Shown piece after piece: positions 22,035 through 35,065 of a stretch of 64,000 nt of DNA; positions within the stretch are counted from its first letter, which is position 1; each line of letters starts with the position of its first letter. The position numbers and the translations under genes were made by a program. Below the pieces are notes generated by a model. It had not been told where the DNA came from. It ran no database searches and worked only from the letters and a program-made list of their open reading frames with translations. The DNA comes from Gordionus sp. m RMFG-2023 (taxonomy: Eukaryota; Nematomorpha; Gordioida; Chordodea; Parachordodidae): NCBI RefSeq assembly GCF_954871325.1, contig NC_088775.1, positions 62,783,561 through 62,847,560 of the forward strand, written 5' to 3'.

Positions 22035-24767
22035 TGTCACAACGACAAGTTTGTCATTGTGCATCAAAACCTAAATATAAAAATAGAAAACAAATATATA
22101 TATATAAAAGGAAATTAATAATAATTAGGAATTAAGAAATCATAAAATCAACTTTAATTCTTTATTCAGAATTATAATAGATAAAAAAATAAAATAAAAT
22201 TAAATTAAAAAAATTAATAATTTAAAAAAAACAAAGATTCTTTGTATCGTAAAAATTTGCCTTTTTATACTCTTTTCAATCTTCTTATAACTAATCATAA
22301 CTATTCAAATATAATCTTTTTATCACGCGTTATAACAATAAATTCACAAGAATTCTTTATGCAAATTACATATAAAGTACAACAAAATCCAAAAGAAATC
22401 TTTATGCAAATTAATTCTAACATTCACAACACCTCCCTACTTAAATTAGACCCAACATTCTGCGAATGATCAATCTTCTTTCGATCTCGACTTATTCTTC
22501 TTAATTTTTGCTGTCTTCTAAGTTCTAACGAAGGCTTTGTCGCTTGAAATTTTTGAATTCTACCCTGGGAAATGATCAGCTTTTTATCTCTGTAGGCCAC
22601 TGACGAACTTGATAAACGCTTGTTTTCCACGATCCACTCTTGATGAACGATTATCGATGCCATCCAGTTTCATCGTAGCTTGTTTTCTATCATTCTCTTG
22701 TAATCCACGATTAGCTTTTTATCTCGATAAACGATTGGTCTGCGATAAACGATGGTTTTCACGAATTCTTGTTCCTATGATTGTCGATTTCCGTATCTTA
22801 GACTCAAGTCTCGATAATTGGCTATTATTGATCCGCGATTAACTATTGTAGCATAACGTCTTGACCCTCTTTTCTATCAATTTGCTTGTTTTCCCCCTTT
22901 CTCTTGTAATTGATTGGTTGTTGCCTCTAATTCTTGTAATCGTATCTATCTTTCAGACTTCCGGGTCTTCTACGACAGTCTGCCTTTGCTGAGATATCGA
23001 CTTTATCTTAAGGTTTCAGGTAATCACATCTAATCTACTTCTACCTAAAATAATCTATTATAACTTCTGAAATATTTTATCACTTTTTATATTTATTCTC
23101 CAAAATAAACTATCTAATTCAAATATACTAATATCTCCTCTAAACTAATTCTGCCTTTAATAAATGGCGTAAATTATACTAAATCTTAAATTTATAATAC
23201 GTAGCAAAATATAATAAATTATATAAATATATCAAATTCTATCACCCCTCTCCCCTTAATGAAGCCTAGACCCATATTTTCATTGAAAAATTTACTTGTA
23301 CTCATCCTTTAGCTATATCTTCTTTTCAGCCATGTCTATAAAAACCTATCTTTTTAAAAAAATTATTTGTGTATTTATTTCCTCATGTACTCTTTGACAC
23401 TCTCTTTAAAAAAAACTGCTGAAATATATAAATCTCTTTTCACATACGTTGTTGAGAAATCAATGACCTAATCATAAAAGTTTTCATACTTACGTTTATG
23501 AACAACCTCTTAATTCTAATCACTATGGTTTTCACCCCACGTCTTTGAAGAACTTATGAAATCTAATCATTATAATTTTTCGCACAACCGTTGTTGAAAA
23601 CTGATATGTATATTTCTAAAGCATGTTTTTCCTTTTTTATTATTAGAATTTGTATGATTCTTCTTAAATCATGATTCAAAATAAAAATCCGATCTCAAAT
23701 TGAGCTCGATTGCGGCATAAATTTTCTAATGACGAAAAGCCGATTCTCTCTATGAAGATTTTTTGGTTAATCTACAACCTAATATACTAATTCACATTAA
23801 TCCTTGAGGCTGTTTTAACTAAAAGTTAAACGTAAATCTTCAATAAGAATTTAATCAACTATTTCCTAACAATAAAGTTATATTCTAATCTTATTCACCG
23901 AATTTTTTAATTATTATATCTCAGCAACCTATTAGTTAAATATTAACTTTCGCAATTTATGTTTCTATTTCTTTGTCAAAGTTATTTCTAGTGATCACTT
24001 GATAATAATTCTAAAATCTAAAATATCATAGTCTTTATTAGTTTCAAAATTCCAATGGTTTTTAGTTTACCAGTAACTTCTAAATATAAAATTCCTAATT
24101 ATCACCTTTAAATAACTAAACACAATTATTTCTATCTACTATGAATGTTACCTTTGTCTTTAATTTTAGATTTTATATTCCTACATAAACATAATCTTAA
24201 CAACATAATTTTTCCTTTTCATCTTTATTTACATATTTTTCTTACGTTCTTCTGGAATTTTTTTTTTTGTATTAGAATACAGTTTGACACATCTCCTTGT
24301 TGTCCCACCGGTCACAGACTGAAGGTTGTAAAGGGCCGGTCTCCTCCGCTCTCCAACACCATTGTCACAACGACAAGTTTGTCATTGTGCATCAAAACCT
24401 AAATATAAAAATAGAAAACAAATATATATATATAAAAGGAAATTAATAATAATTAGGAATTACGAAATCATAAAATCAACTTTAATTCTTTATTCAGAAT
24501 TATAATAGTAAAAATCATAAAAAAATAAAATAAAATTAAATTAAAAAAATTAATAATTTAAAAAAAACAAAGATTCTTTGTATCGTAAAAATTTGCCTTT
24601 TTATACTCTTTTCAATCTTCTTATAACTAATCATAACTATTCAAATATAATCTTTTTATCACGCGTTATAACAATAAATTCACAAGAATTCTTTATGCAA
24701 ATTACATATAAAGTACAACAAAATCCAAAAGAAATCTTTATGCAAATTAATTCTAACATTCACAACA
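22035..24767 (-). mobile_element. Non-autonomous LTR retrotransposon (LARD-like), 2.7 kb, minus strand
   Basis: LTRs at 22035-22431 and 24363-24767 are almost identical by eye. Read on the minus strand they start TGTTGTGAATG and end GTTGTGACA. The 5-bp duplication TTAAC lies on both sides (22030-22034 and 24768-24772), and the right arm has a single copy at 33927-33931, an empty site. A TGG-initial primer-site-like stretch and a purine tract (AAGTAGGGAGG) border the interior. The 1.9-kb interior has no gag or pol. Its beginning closely matches that of the element at 10452-14451, so both belong to one family. It looks structurally whole and recent. Confidence 0.9.
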
Positions 24768-24862
24768 TTAACTATTTTAAAAAATATTAGAAGAATGTAT
24801 TGGTAATCTTGAATTACAAGTAGCTATCTAGAAAAATTATGTATTATTTAATTTATTAGCAA

Positions 24863-26573
24863 ATCTTGTTTAACGGCTTGTTTTGAGAACATTATATTTA
24901 TCATAACTATATATAATCATTATAACCATATCTAATTGACGAATATAATAATTCATCTAGTAAAAAAAAAATTAAAAAATTTTACGGCCCAGGCCCGACT
25001 TGGGTTTTTTAAAAAAAATATTTATCAGGCCCGGCCCGGCACGTGTATTTAAAAAAAAAATTCAGGCCCGCCCCGGGTATACTTTAAAAATTTTAAATAT
25101 AGCCCGGCCTGGGCTTAGGGCCGGGCCTGCAGGTCTCCGATTGATATATATTTCTAAATTAAATTATTATTGTATAAGAATAGTAATATATACCCAATTA
25201 TTTAAGATAAGTAATGATATTGGCCAGCCTAGATTTATTTTATTTTGTCCGGATTCATAAATTCATACCATTTTTTGATCCGGATCTGCACTAATTTAAT
25301 TATATCATATATAAATTATGGCATGCCATTTTAGCGCATAATATATTTTTAATAACGATATATTATTCCATATTTATATTTAACAATATAATCAAGGTTA
25401 TGGGGACGCCAGGGAGACAGCCATCAATGCCCCTACCAATTTTGAAATCTCTTTTTTCTAAGTATAAATTAGAAATAGTAAAAAATATCAATAGATCATC
25501 CGCCCAAATATGGAGTGAGAGTCATATGACTCTCACAAGTAGTGAAAATAACATAAGCTATGATGAGCCCAAAACTATTCTACAATTATGCGTGTCAAAA
25601 CAGAAATAATTGTTTGGATATTTTGGAAATACATAAAGAAGTAAATATATCATTATTTATATTTAATATAATTTCTGGTGAAAGTTAAATAAGATGAAGT
25701 TTGTGTCACTTATTTTAAAACAAAGGTAATTATTTTAACTGCTCACACTGTATTTAATGAATATGCCCTAATTTTAAACATTAAATTAATGAAATTCATT
25801 TTGGCTTATAAATCAAAATATATTAAATAATTTCTTGTCTTATGTAAATTTAAAAAAATAGAGTAATTTCTTGTTACGTAAAGAATAACACCCTTTCCCC
25901 CTCTCCATACAGATAATGTAAATCTTAGTAACAAAGATAAAATAGATAATTGCTAAAGTAGACCGGGTAACTAGCCTGAACCAATGACGGGCTCATTTTT
26001 TAAAAATAAATATGGTCGGGACTAATAAATTTTGCCACAACGATATTTTGACATAGAAGTAAGGGATATAGAGCGCAATTTTTTTCAATCATTGATGTAA
26101 TTATATTGCATTATCATATAATTGATATAAATATATGGTAATAAATACTTTTTTATATTATTATATAAATATAATAAAATAAATCATATTTGTAAGGATA
26201 ATATAATTGATCCGACTATCCCTAATTCTAATCTCTAGTTATTAATATAATTAATACCTTCTAAAAATATAGTAAAATAGTCTTCACTAACAAAAAATAT
26301 ATTTATATTATATTTTGACAATAAGAGGTACGACGTTTCTTGCTTTTGTAACCACAGAAATATTTGTATTTGCACCTAAGTCTGTTAAAAAATTTAAGGC
26401 TGGGGCTCGGCCCGATATATAAGTGTAGTTTTTATACATATTTTACAATATTTATTTTTTATGTAATATACCACGACTTTTTAAATATAGGAACACAAAG
26501 ATTAATATATGAAATATTTACTAATATGATTTTAAATATATTTTTACCTTATCCCTAGGAAAGATTCTCTGAT
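24863..26573. other. Palindrome spacer, left half; no gene seen
   Basis: AT-rich. It includes GC-island debris of the MITE family at 24960-25140, weaker islands near 25970 and 26400, and an open frame at 25400-25609 without recognised similarity. Sequence upstream of 26574 (TTEIFVFAPKSVKK near 26350) could be an exon of the following transposase, but I cannot support it. Confidence 0.5.
24960..25140. mobile_element. Truncated GC-island hAT-like MITE
   Basis: Its right end (GGGCCGGGCCTGCAGGTCTC) matches the right end of the MITE at 780-1191. The inner islands GGCCCGGCCCGGCACG and GCCCGGCCTGGGC are of the same kind. No left end or target duplication was found, so it is a fragment. Confidence 0.6.
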
Positions 26574-29354
26574 ATGTCATCCGAGTCAAGTGATTTTGCT
26601 GAAGAAAGTGGGAAAATAAAAAATGAAATATTTGAAATTTCCATGACAGATAAAGATTGGAATCAAACATATCCAAATGCTGATAAACCAAATAGATTAA
26701 AAAGAGGGTGGACTCATATTCTTGAGAAGAATATGATTAACCAATTGAAAATACCCTGTTTATGGGTTTATGGCAACTATGTATCGTTAAATTCTATATA
26801 TCTAATAAAGATAAAAGCCATATGTAAACAGTGTTCAGCCGTGTTAATAATTAAAAAATTAAATACTTTAAATAATATATATATAAAATTTATATGTGAA
26901 ATATTAAATTTTAAAATTGATTTGCATAATTGTATTTATAAAAGACCGCTAAGTGGGATAAAAAGGGAAGAAGTGGCCAAGAAATTACAATCAGATTTAG
27001 CCTTAAACTGGCATATTAAAAAAGCAAATGAAACTATGAAATATGGTGAATTAGAACCTAGTACTTTATATTCCTTGGATGTCCTACGGAAGCGCAAACA
27101 ATCTTTCTCAAATAAATCTAACATTAAATCGGATAGCGTAATCAATCAATTATTATGTCTAAAATATATTCAACCATATTTACCCAGTATAATCAATATA
27201 TCCTGTTAATATTTTTTTATGCACTGCTGGTTACCAGAACAAATGATAACTTTTACTAAATATTGCCAAGATACTAACGTATCCATACTACAAATAGATG
27301 CCACAGAGACCTTAGTAAAAAAATTAAGTCGACCATATGATCAAACATCTGTGCATATTTTCTTATACATAGGAGTAATCGATTTAAAAGTAAAATCTGG
27401 GCAAATACCTGTAGTTCCGATGTTATCAAAAGCCCATGATATTAACCACATTTCACATTGGCTGAATGTATGAGTGCATCGAGGTGCTAAAATACCAAAA
27501 ATAGTTGTAACTGATCATTCATTAGCTTTATTGGGGGCTGTTGCCAGATCACTAGCAAATTTTATTGATCTTAAGTCATATTCATTTAATATAATATTAG
27601 GCCAAAAATTGCAAACCCCTAGAATATCTATTAAAGTAGATTATGCTCCTTGTATCAAACTGATAAGTAGATGGCCTAGTTTATATAAAAAACCTCGTTT
27701 ATTTAGAGAATTTTATATTCGTTCCGTTGCTATGCTAATAAAATCCGTTTCCTTTAAAGAGGCGGAAATGTTAATAGAATCCATCCTTATTGTATTTAAT
27801 AGTGAATTTTGTGGGACCGAAATTTGTCTTGACATTGCGCTAAATGCTAAAAAATATCTAAAAAATGTAATCTCTGGAATAGAAGAATTAGACATTAGTA
27901 TATTGGGTGAACTTGAGGATAAAATATCCATTGACTTAAATGTATCAAGTAAAATAATTTGCTGGATAGAAAGTTTAAAAAATAAAGCCTTATCTAAATG
28001 TATCCTAACATTTAAAGAAGAAAATTATTTATATAACCCTGAAATAACTATAAATTTATGTAATTTTTTAAAGACCTATCCTTAATAGTCTAGTATTATG
28101 CAACCTCATTATAATTATGAACAAGTTACATCTTCTACATCAAATGTTGAAAGTTATTTTAATAATTTGAAAAATAGAACATTTAAATTCGTAATGTTAC
28201 CTATGCCTATTGATAAATTTTTCTGCAAACATTTTGATGAGATAAGAGGTATGATTACTATCGCTGAAGCTTCCCGAATCTCAAATAAAATTAAGGAAAA
28301 GGATACTGTAGAAAGTATCATACCACAAGTAACAGACAATTTTTAAATGAAAATGATGTGTCCGATGATGGGTATCAATTAATTGAAAATTGGAAAGGTT
28401 TAATAGATCAACCATCCATAAAAAAGAAACATACTTCATATTATTTAGCACATTGCCCTGTAATATTAGATGTAATTGAGGGAACCAAAATTAAATTAGG
28501 CATGTTGAAAAATGGGAATCTTACCACGATAAATAGACCTTTAAAACTTGGATCTAATAGATATATAATCAGTAATACATGTCATATTAATAGTTTATCA
28601 CAAGCAGTAGCAGTAGCCTACTGCGATAGCAAATTATATAAAGCGTTTTTTGATTTGAAAATAATATATTTAAAGAGTTTATAGAATATTTTGTTTCTCA
28701 TGGGGCTAATAATAATGCATACAAGATAAGGTGTGATTTATTATTAAAATTATTCGATAAAACTAAGGTTAGTAATGGGTTGTATGATTGTCTTGCGAAT
28801 CAACAATATATTATATTATAGAAAAATGTTATAAAGATACATATAGTGTAACGGATATTTTTAAATGTAATAATAAAGAATGTTTACGACCGGAGAATTT
28901 CTTAGAATTGATATGTTTACTAATAAATTTAAATATAATAAATAATACAGGTTTTAAAAGTTTAGATATTGCAATTCTAGATGCTTTACCTCTTTTAATA
29001 TACTGTAAATCGTGTAAAATGCCGGACCCTTTATCTTTAATTCATAAATACCAATTTCATGAACACATTATAATTGACACTACTGGATGTGAAAGTTCTA
29101 AATTAATTAATTTCCCTAGATTTATAAATTTAGGAGATACTTTATATACTTTAAGAGCTCTTATAGTATTTATACTATACCTCCTGCCACTTCTTCAGGG
29201 ATTGGTCATTATATATGTTATTCCAAACGGTAAGATGGAACATGGGAAATATATAAAGATCTCTCAAAATCAATTATATGTAAGAATAATGATAACCAAG
29301 ATGAAGGTATATGCCATGCGATTTTATATACCATATGAATTATGGTTTATATGA
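26574..29354 (+). pseudogene. DDE transposase with cysteine-peptidase-like tail, decayed
   Basis: Reading order: an N-terminal part with MTDKDWNQTYPNADK and KRGWTHILEK; a Cys pair (AICKQC); REEVAKKL; and LEPSTLYSLDVLRK. The catalytic core follows from about 27270: ILQIDATETLVKKL (Asp), HIFLYIGVIDLK, PVVPMLSKAHD and PKIVVTDHSLALLGA (second Asp). Then come SSTSNVESYFNNLK (28130) and PMPIDKFFCKH. The C-terminal region has SNTCHINSLSQ (28570) and GIGHYICYSK (about 29200; the motif is readable in the frame carrying the His), resembling the Cys and His boxes of UCH/USP-type peptidases. From memory, similar large proteins occur in aphids and molluscs, usually uncharacterised. Frame changes near 27210, 28086, 28345, 28680 and 29190 break it unless some are tiny introns. 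I cannot name the superfamily. Confidence 0.65.
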
Positions 29355-29369
29355 AATAACAGGTCATAT

Positions 29370-31610
29370 ACCTTTTTTGGCTTTCAATACACATATTATA
29401 TTTACCATGATCAATATAACCGTCTGGAAAAACATATTAAATGGCCAATCTTCGCTGTAGTAGGAAAATATAAATGTTATAACTCCTCGATATCTCTTAA
29501 ATTTAAAAATTTAGTAGATTTATTTAATTTTGAACTCCCACACCTAGTAGTTTTATTTATAACTAATTCATGAATAAGGTATTTATGGAGTAAGGATATT
29601 GGGTCCAGCATTTTACCTGATTTACAGAATGTTATCTGAGAATGCATCTTGAAGTGTAATATTTAAGCCTTCAAACTCTTTATTATTTATTATATCTAAA
29701 TTTACTAAGAAATTCTCCAATAGTAAATATTTTTTATTATTACATTTATAACGGTTATAGTATTTATAATATTTTTCCATAATATATTATATTGTCGATT
29801 TGCTCTATATAAATCATTACTAATCTTAGTTTTATCAAACAATTTTAATAATAAATTACTTAAATTAAAGATTATTACTAGCTCCATGCCAAATAAAATA
29901 TTCTTATAAACACTTTAAATATATAATTAAATTATCTAAATTACCAAAAAAATTTTTATATAATTTGCTATCGTAGTAGACAACTGCTACTGCTTGTGAT
30001 AAAATTAATAGGGCATGTATTATTGATTAGATATCTATTAAATCCTAGGTTGATTTGTGATAAGATTTCTTTCAACAAGTTAATTTAATATTGGAGGGCA
30101 ATGAGCTCCATAATACAAAAGTAAGTTTTTTTACGGATGGTTTATCTAGCCCTTTCCTTTCAATTAATACATCTTCATCAACACTTTTATCACAAACAAA
30201 TTTGATAGCGATATAAATTGTAGATTCTCTATTTCTTGTGGTATAATGCAGTGTCTTTTTCCTTAATCATATAAGAGATACGGGATATTTCGGAATAGTA
30301 AGAAACCCTCTTATCTAATCAAAATGTTTGCAGAAAAATTTATTTTCAAATTATTATATTTGATGTATATACTATAACTTATTCATAATAATAATGTGGT
30401 TAAATACTGAACCTTAAAGGATAGATCTTTAAAAAATTACAAAAATATACTTCTTTTGGGTTATAGAAATAAATTTCTTCTTTCAATGATATGATACATT
30501 TAGATATGGTCATATTTTTAATACTTTCTATCCAGCAATTAAGATTGCTAGATATATTTTTAAATCAATTATTCATTCATCTTCAAGTTCATCTTATTAA
30601 CGTCTAATTCTTCCATTCCAGATATTACATTTTTGAGATATTTTTTAGCATTCAGTATATTGTCACGATAAATCTTAGTCCAACAAAATTCATTTTTACA
30701 TAGAGTAAGGATAGATTCTATTAACATTTCTTCCTCTTTAAAGATAGCGTATATTTTAAGTATAGCAATGAAAAATTCTCTAAAAAATATGGCTTTTTAT
30801 ATAAACGCGGGCATATATTTATCAATTTGATACATTGAGATTTTTATCTAATAAAAATCCTAGGAGTCTACAATCTAATATAATATTTTATAAATATTCA
30901 ATGTATGACTTTAGATTGATAAAATTTGGCGGAGATCTAGCGACAGTCATCAATAAAGTTAAGGAATGATTAGTTAGGACAATTCTGTGTAATTTACTAC
31001 TTCTATGTACCCTTTCGTGCAGCCAGAATGGTTAATATAATGGCTTATGATAACACCTAAGGGACATGTCCAAATTTTAATTTTAAATCGAATACTCCTC
31101 TGTATAGGATAATATGCCTAGATATATGGTCAATTTATTTTTACCAATGTTCATACAAAATCTATTTGCATGTAGTATAGTTATTTTAATATCGGCAATA
31201 TTTATATAAAGTTATCGTCTGTTCTTGTAACCTATTTATTATAGGAAAATTTGATTTTAATGGATAAATAAAGTTGTGTTATTTACGATATAATAATTGA
31301 TGTAACTGTTACATATTTAATGATAGCTTTATTTGATACAGATTGCCTGCACATTCATATGACCTTTAAGGAATATAGAATACTAGTTTCAAATTCAATA
31401 TTTCATGGTTTCATATGTTTTCAACACATCAGTTTCTAACTAAATCTGACCTGGAACTTTTTCCATTTTTATCACAGTAAGCGGTCTTATATAACCATAA
31501 TTATGCAACATTTTAAAATTAACAATTCACACATAAATTATGTATATATAGTATATATTCTTTTAATCCTTAACACCTCTTAGCTGAACATTGTTTACAA
31601 ATAAGAAAAA
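29370..31610 (-). pseudogene. Second, inverted and more degraded copy of the DDE transposase
   Basis: The minus strand matches 26820-29290 along its whole length. Examples: 29370-29480 against 29180-29265 (the His-box region); 29965-30060 against 28540-28640 (the Cys box and the CTACTGC block); 30540-30760 against 27770-27960; and 31540-31600 against 26820-26860. Divergence is far greater than between the outer arms. It carries many stops and length changes and no long frame. The two copies lie tail to tail around 29330. Confidence 0.75.
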
Positions 31611-31979
31611 AAAAAAACGAAAAAAATGAAAAAAAAATAAAATAAATTGAAAAAAAATAAAAAAAATGGAAAAAGAATAATATTATAAATGGGAAAAACT
31701 TAAAATGATAACCATAGCTACCTGGGTGATATTATAGATGGAATAAGCCAAGTATTTTAAATTTAAAATAATATATAATATTTATAGATAGATTCCTGGA
31801 TGATATTATAATTTGAATGAAATATTTACGACACAAGTATTTTCTTTTCTGTAATTATTATTTGTATTCGCTTACCATTTACATATATTCCGATTTTGAT
31901 TATCCAAAATTATATTCCGATTTTGATTATCCAAAATTTTAATGGTAAGACCATCTTCAAAGAAACCGCCAAAAAATAT
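31611..31979. other. A-rich low complexity and AT-rich spacer
   Basis: A run dominated by AAAAAATGG/AAAAATAAA between 31600 and 31690, then AT-rich sequence with a short direct duplication (ATTCCGATTTTGATTATCC twice at about 31888-31935). No gene seen. Confidence 0.6.
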
Positions 31980-33560
31980 TCTGCTCACGCCAGATTCAGG
32001 AGCAGGAGCTAGCTTCCAAGAACCCCGTTACGACGGGCGCGGCTGCTCAAACAAACTCGACGGCAATAGCCTTCAGCTTAGATGCTATGGCCTATGCTAT
32101 TACCACGCAGACCAAATTTAAAAATCGAAATTTGTTTTTGTTTTTGAGTAAAAGGATTAGGTAATAAATTATAAAAGTTATTTCCAGATTTTAAATTTTT
32201 TAACTCGTTCACACCAGGTCATACGGTTCTAGGACGTCCTCCCTGGCTCGTTCAACTATGATTGATGCGGATGGTCTATTCTACTAACGAGGACGAGGAA
32301 GATCAAAGGAATATCACCTTCAGATCTAGGGCCCCAGCAACCCTGACTCCACGCACTAACCTCAATTAGGAGCATAAAGTCGCCAAACTAAGGCGCCCAT
32401 GGAAAGGCTTTTCGTCTTACTCAAAAGACCTAAATATAAAGCTAATGACAAGGATCTTCATGAAATTAGACATTTCAAAAAACTTGTCAAGTTTATGACC
32501 CTGAGGCAGACATGCGCTTCTGCGACACCCTGATCAAGGTCCCTATCATCACAATGTAAATACATCTGACGAAAGCTACCTACCTATTATTTAGCAACTC
32601 TTGATGCTGAAGTAATCGAAATTGGGGACAACGATCAAATCTGCTCCCCAATGTATGTAATTCTGAAGTCAGACGGCTCTCCCAGACTTATCAGCGAATT
32701 CTCAAGTCTCTAAGAATATCCTACCCTACCCGTTCCAGCTAAAGTCTACACCTATGATGTCATCTAACCCGGAAAAGGCAAAATTTGCATGTAAAATCGA
32801 TATAATTTGGCCTTCTTTTCGATACCCCTCTCAGTCCAGGTTCGCCATTTCTTAGGTGTCCGGTTCCAATGCATCAAATACCGGTATAAAGTACTCCTTA
32901 TGAGAGCTTCGTTTAGCCGATATTGTTTACAAGACATAATTTTAGATGCTTACGCAAAAACCACAGGAGAGCCTCGTATAACGTCAACTTACACTTTACC
33001 CTAATCTATAGTGGCAATGGTCAACTAGGTCTTTTAGATCTACGCTGGAGGGGTCCTTGACCCCACGTCACACATCAATATACCTAATCCTATAGACTTA
33101 AAGATCAAGACCATTACCGCTGACAACAACACTAGGTGGTGCCCAGATTAATGGAAGTCTTTCGTAATTTATTATAAGCATTCAGATATTGGACGCCTTC
33201 TCGCCGCCCGTCCTCAGCGTAGTCAACAACTTCTCCTATACCATTACTGGGATGTCTCGACTTATATCGCTCTACCCTTATGATAGACATACCTCGCCTA
33301 CAAGAAAGCGTTATTATTGGTGCCCTTCAGCATCCCATCAAGCTAAGATCGCACTCCGTAAACCCTGTCTACGTTAACGCTTCCAATGACTTTATAGTAC
33401 TACTGGGGTTATGATAATATATCGGTGTCTTTACAGAAGCAGCGCTGCACTTTATAATTCATGCACTCTATTGCGCATATAAATTAGTGATCAAGCCAAC
33501 TAAGAGATATCCCTCTTCGGATTCAAAGCCTGTCCAAATAATAACAACCTGACGATTGGG
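31980..33560 (+). pseudogene. Retroelement reverse-transcriptase relic, DIRS-like
   Basis: A clearly more GC-rich island. Around 32650-32980 the sequence reads like the start and middle of a reverse transcriptase: MYVILKSDGSPRLISEFSSL, then FSIPLSVQVRHFLGVRFQC and YRYKVLLM. This order and the FR-F-C/Y-YKVL style recall DIRS-type elements more than gypsy. Downstream sequence (about 33050-33560) may be its RNase H or recombinase part, but I cannot show that. The copy is broken in many places and old. Confidence 0.5.
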
Positions 33561-34249
33561 TGAAATCTCAATCAATTCCTCATATCTCATATGAAATATC
33601 CAAGGGTATTTTAGCCGAAAAATTTCAACAACATTAATTAATTAGAACACAACGCCCCCATGCTTATAATTAATATATATCGTGATTAAAACAAATTATA
33701 CTGTTGTTGCGTTTTCTGATTAATATATTACTATTCGTACATAATATTATTCACCATTTCACTATTATATTACATAAAAAATCTTCGACTTAGATTATAA
33801 TATAACGACAAGTACAAAAGCCATAAAGGCCGATAAATTTGGCTAAATTAAATAATACATAATTTTTCTAGATAGCTACTTGTAATCCGAGATTACTAAT
33901 ACATTCTACTGATATTTTTTAAAATAGTTAAGATCTATCAATAAAAAAGGAATATACTTTTATAAGAGTAATATAATAGGCTTTCGAGCTTTATCATTGA
34001 CCTTTTAAATCGATAAAATTTAATAGGACAGTGCATATATAATTTCAATGGTATAAATATGACCTTGAACATTTAGTAAGCTCATAAAAAAATTTATAAT
34101 CATTAATGGCAAAAATAATAGAATGTCTGTTAAATGTACCGTAATTTGTTTTTATTAATTTTGTTATTAACTTTTACATTTTAATTTCGGCTATTATTCT
34201 TAAGCACTTGTTATCAACGGAGAACTAAAAAATGATATAAGTTTCATAT

Positions 34250-34690
34250 CCATAATTTGTCAGGTCGAAATTTGACCTTGAAATATTTATTGTTGATAAC
34301 TCACTTTCTTTTAATTTTTTTGACATTCCGTTTAAAGAATTCGGAGGATCAATTAAGACAATAAATATTGGCTTTAATTAAAAAATGATTCCTCGAATTT
34401 TAAATTTTGGCAAAATGCCAAAACCTTTCTATTTTGCCTATATCTCACGAACGGTTTATTCCGCTGGTATGCGGCTTAAAGATTCTGGAAGATCAATTAA
34501 CGCTCTACACTTTGGCATAATTTTCGGTAATTGATCCTCAATTTTTAAAAAAAATTCCGCTAACTTCACGTTTTTAAAACCGTTATAATTACGGTTGGTG
34601 ATATGGATATGCGGTTTGCAGATTATTAATGTACACATTGAATACTACATAATTGCTAAGTTTCAGATTATGATACAAAATGTCGAAATA
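34250..34690 (+). repeat. Gypsy-associated 170-190 bp repeat (right arm)
   Basis: Same sequence family as 52798-53690 and nearly identical to 53020-53370 over more than 300 bases (CGAACGGTTTATTCCGCTGG, GATATGGATATGCGGTTTGC). It is the inverted partner of 21340-21700. Confidence 0.8.
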
Positions 34691-35065
34691 AAACCACTGT
34701 GGACACACTTAAAACATTTAATGTCCTGATAGTTAATAGCGGTGTGCCCTTTTACAACACATTTAAAACACACAATACCTCTATTCCTCCAACCTTCCGT
34801 TCTAAACGATCGTGTCAATTCTCAAAGACCTCTATATATATCCCATTCTTCCATCTCCACCTCCTTTCCAATCCTCCCACATTTTCAAATCCTCATTACT
34901 TGTCCATCCATGCAACATTTCCTGCACAGGTAACCACGTTACCTTTCCATATCTATATCCTCACCGTTGAGTCATTCATTCAACGAGGTCTGCCCCAGTA
35001 TTTTAATACTCCTATTTCATCGCTCTCTCTTGCCGAAATACAAACTTCCCAACCAAATCACCAAT
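34680..35065 (-). pseudogene. Gypsy gag-like relic (right arm)
   Basis: Inverted counterpart of the relic at 20870-21260, with the same zinc-knuckle end. It is broken. The plus-strand frame running through it is a by-product. Confidence 0.6.

Larger units (their letters stand above)
17403..24862 (+). repeat. Left outer arm of the giant palindrome
   Basis: Apart from inserted elements, this stretch is the reverse complement of 33838-40235. Together with 9571-9967 it restores an arm of about 3.9 kb. In the 200 bases around 17880-18080 I counted about five differences from the right arm. Landmarks shared in inverted order are the GC-rich block near 18020, the CGTAGCCAAGGTGGGAGG block near 19676, a gag-like relic at 20870 and the end at 24862 (TATTTAATTTA). 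It carries the hAT at 18373 and the LTR element at 22035, both missing from the right arm. Confidence 0.9.
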
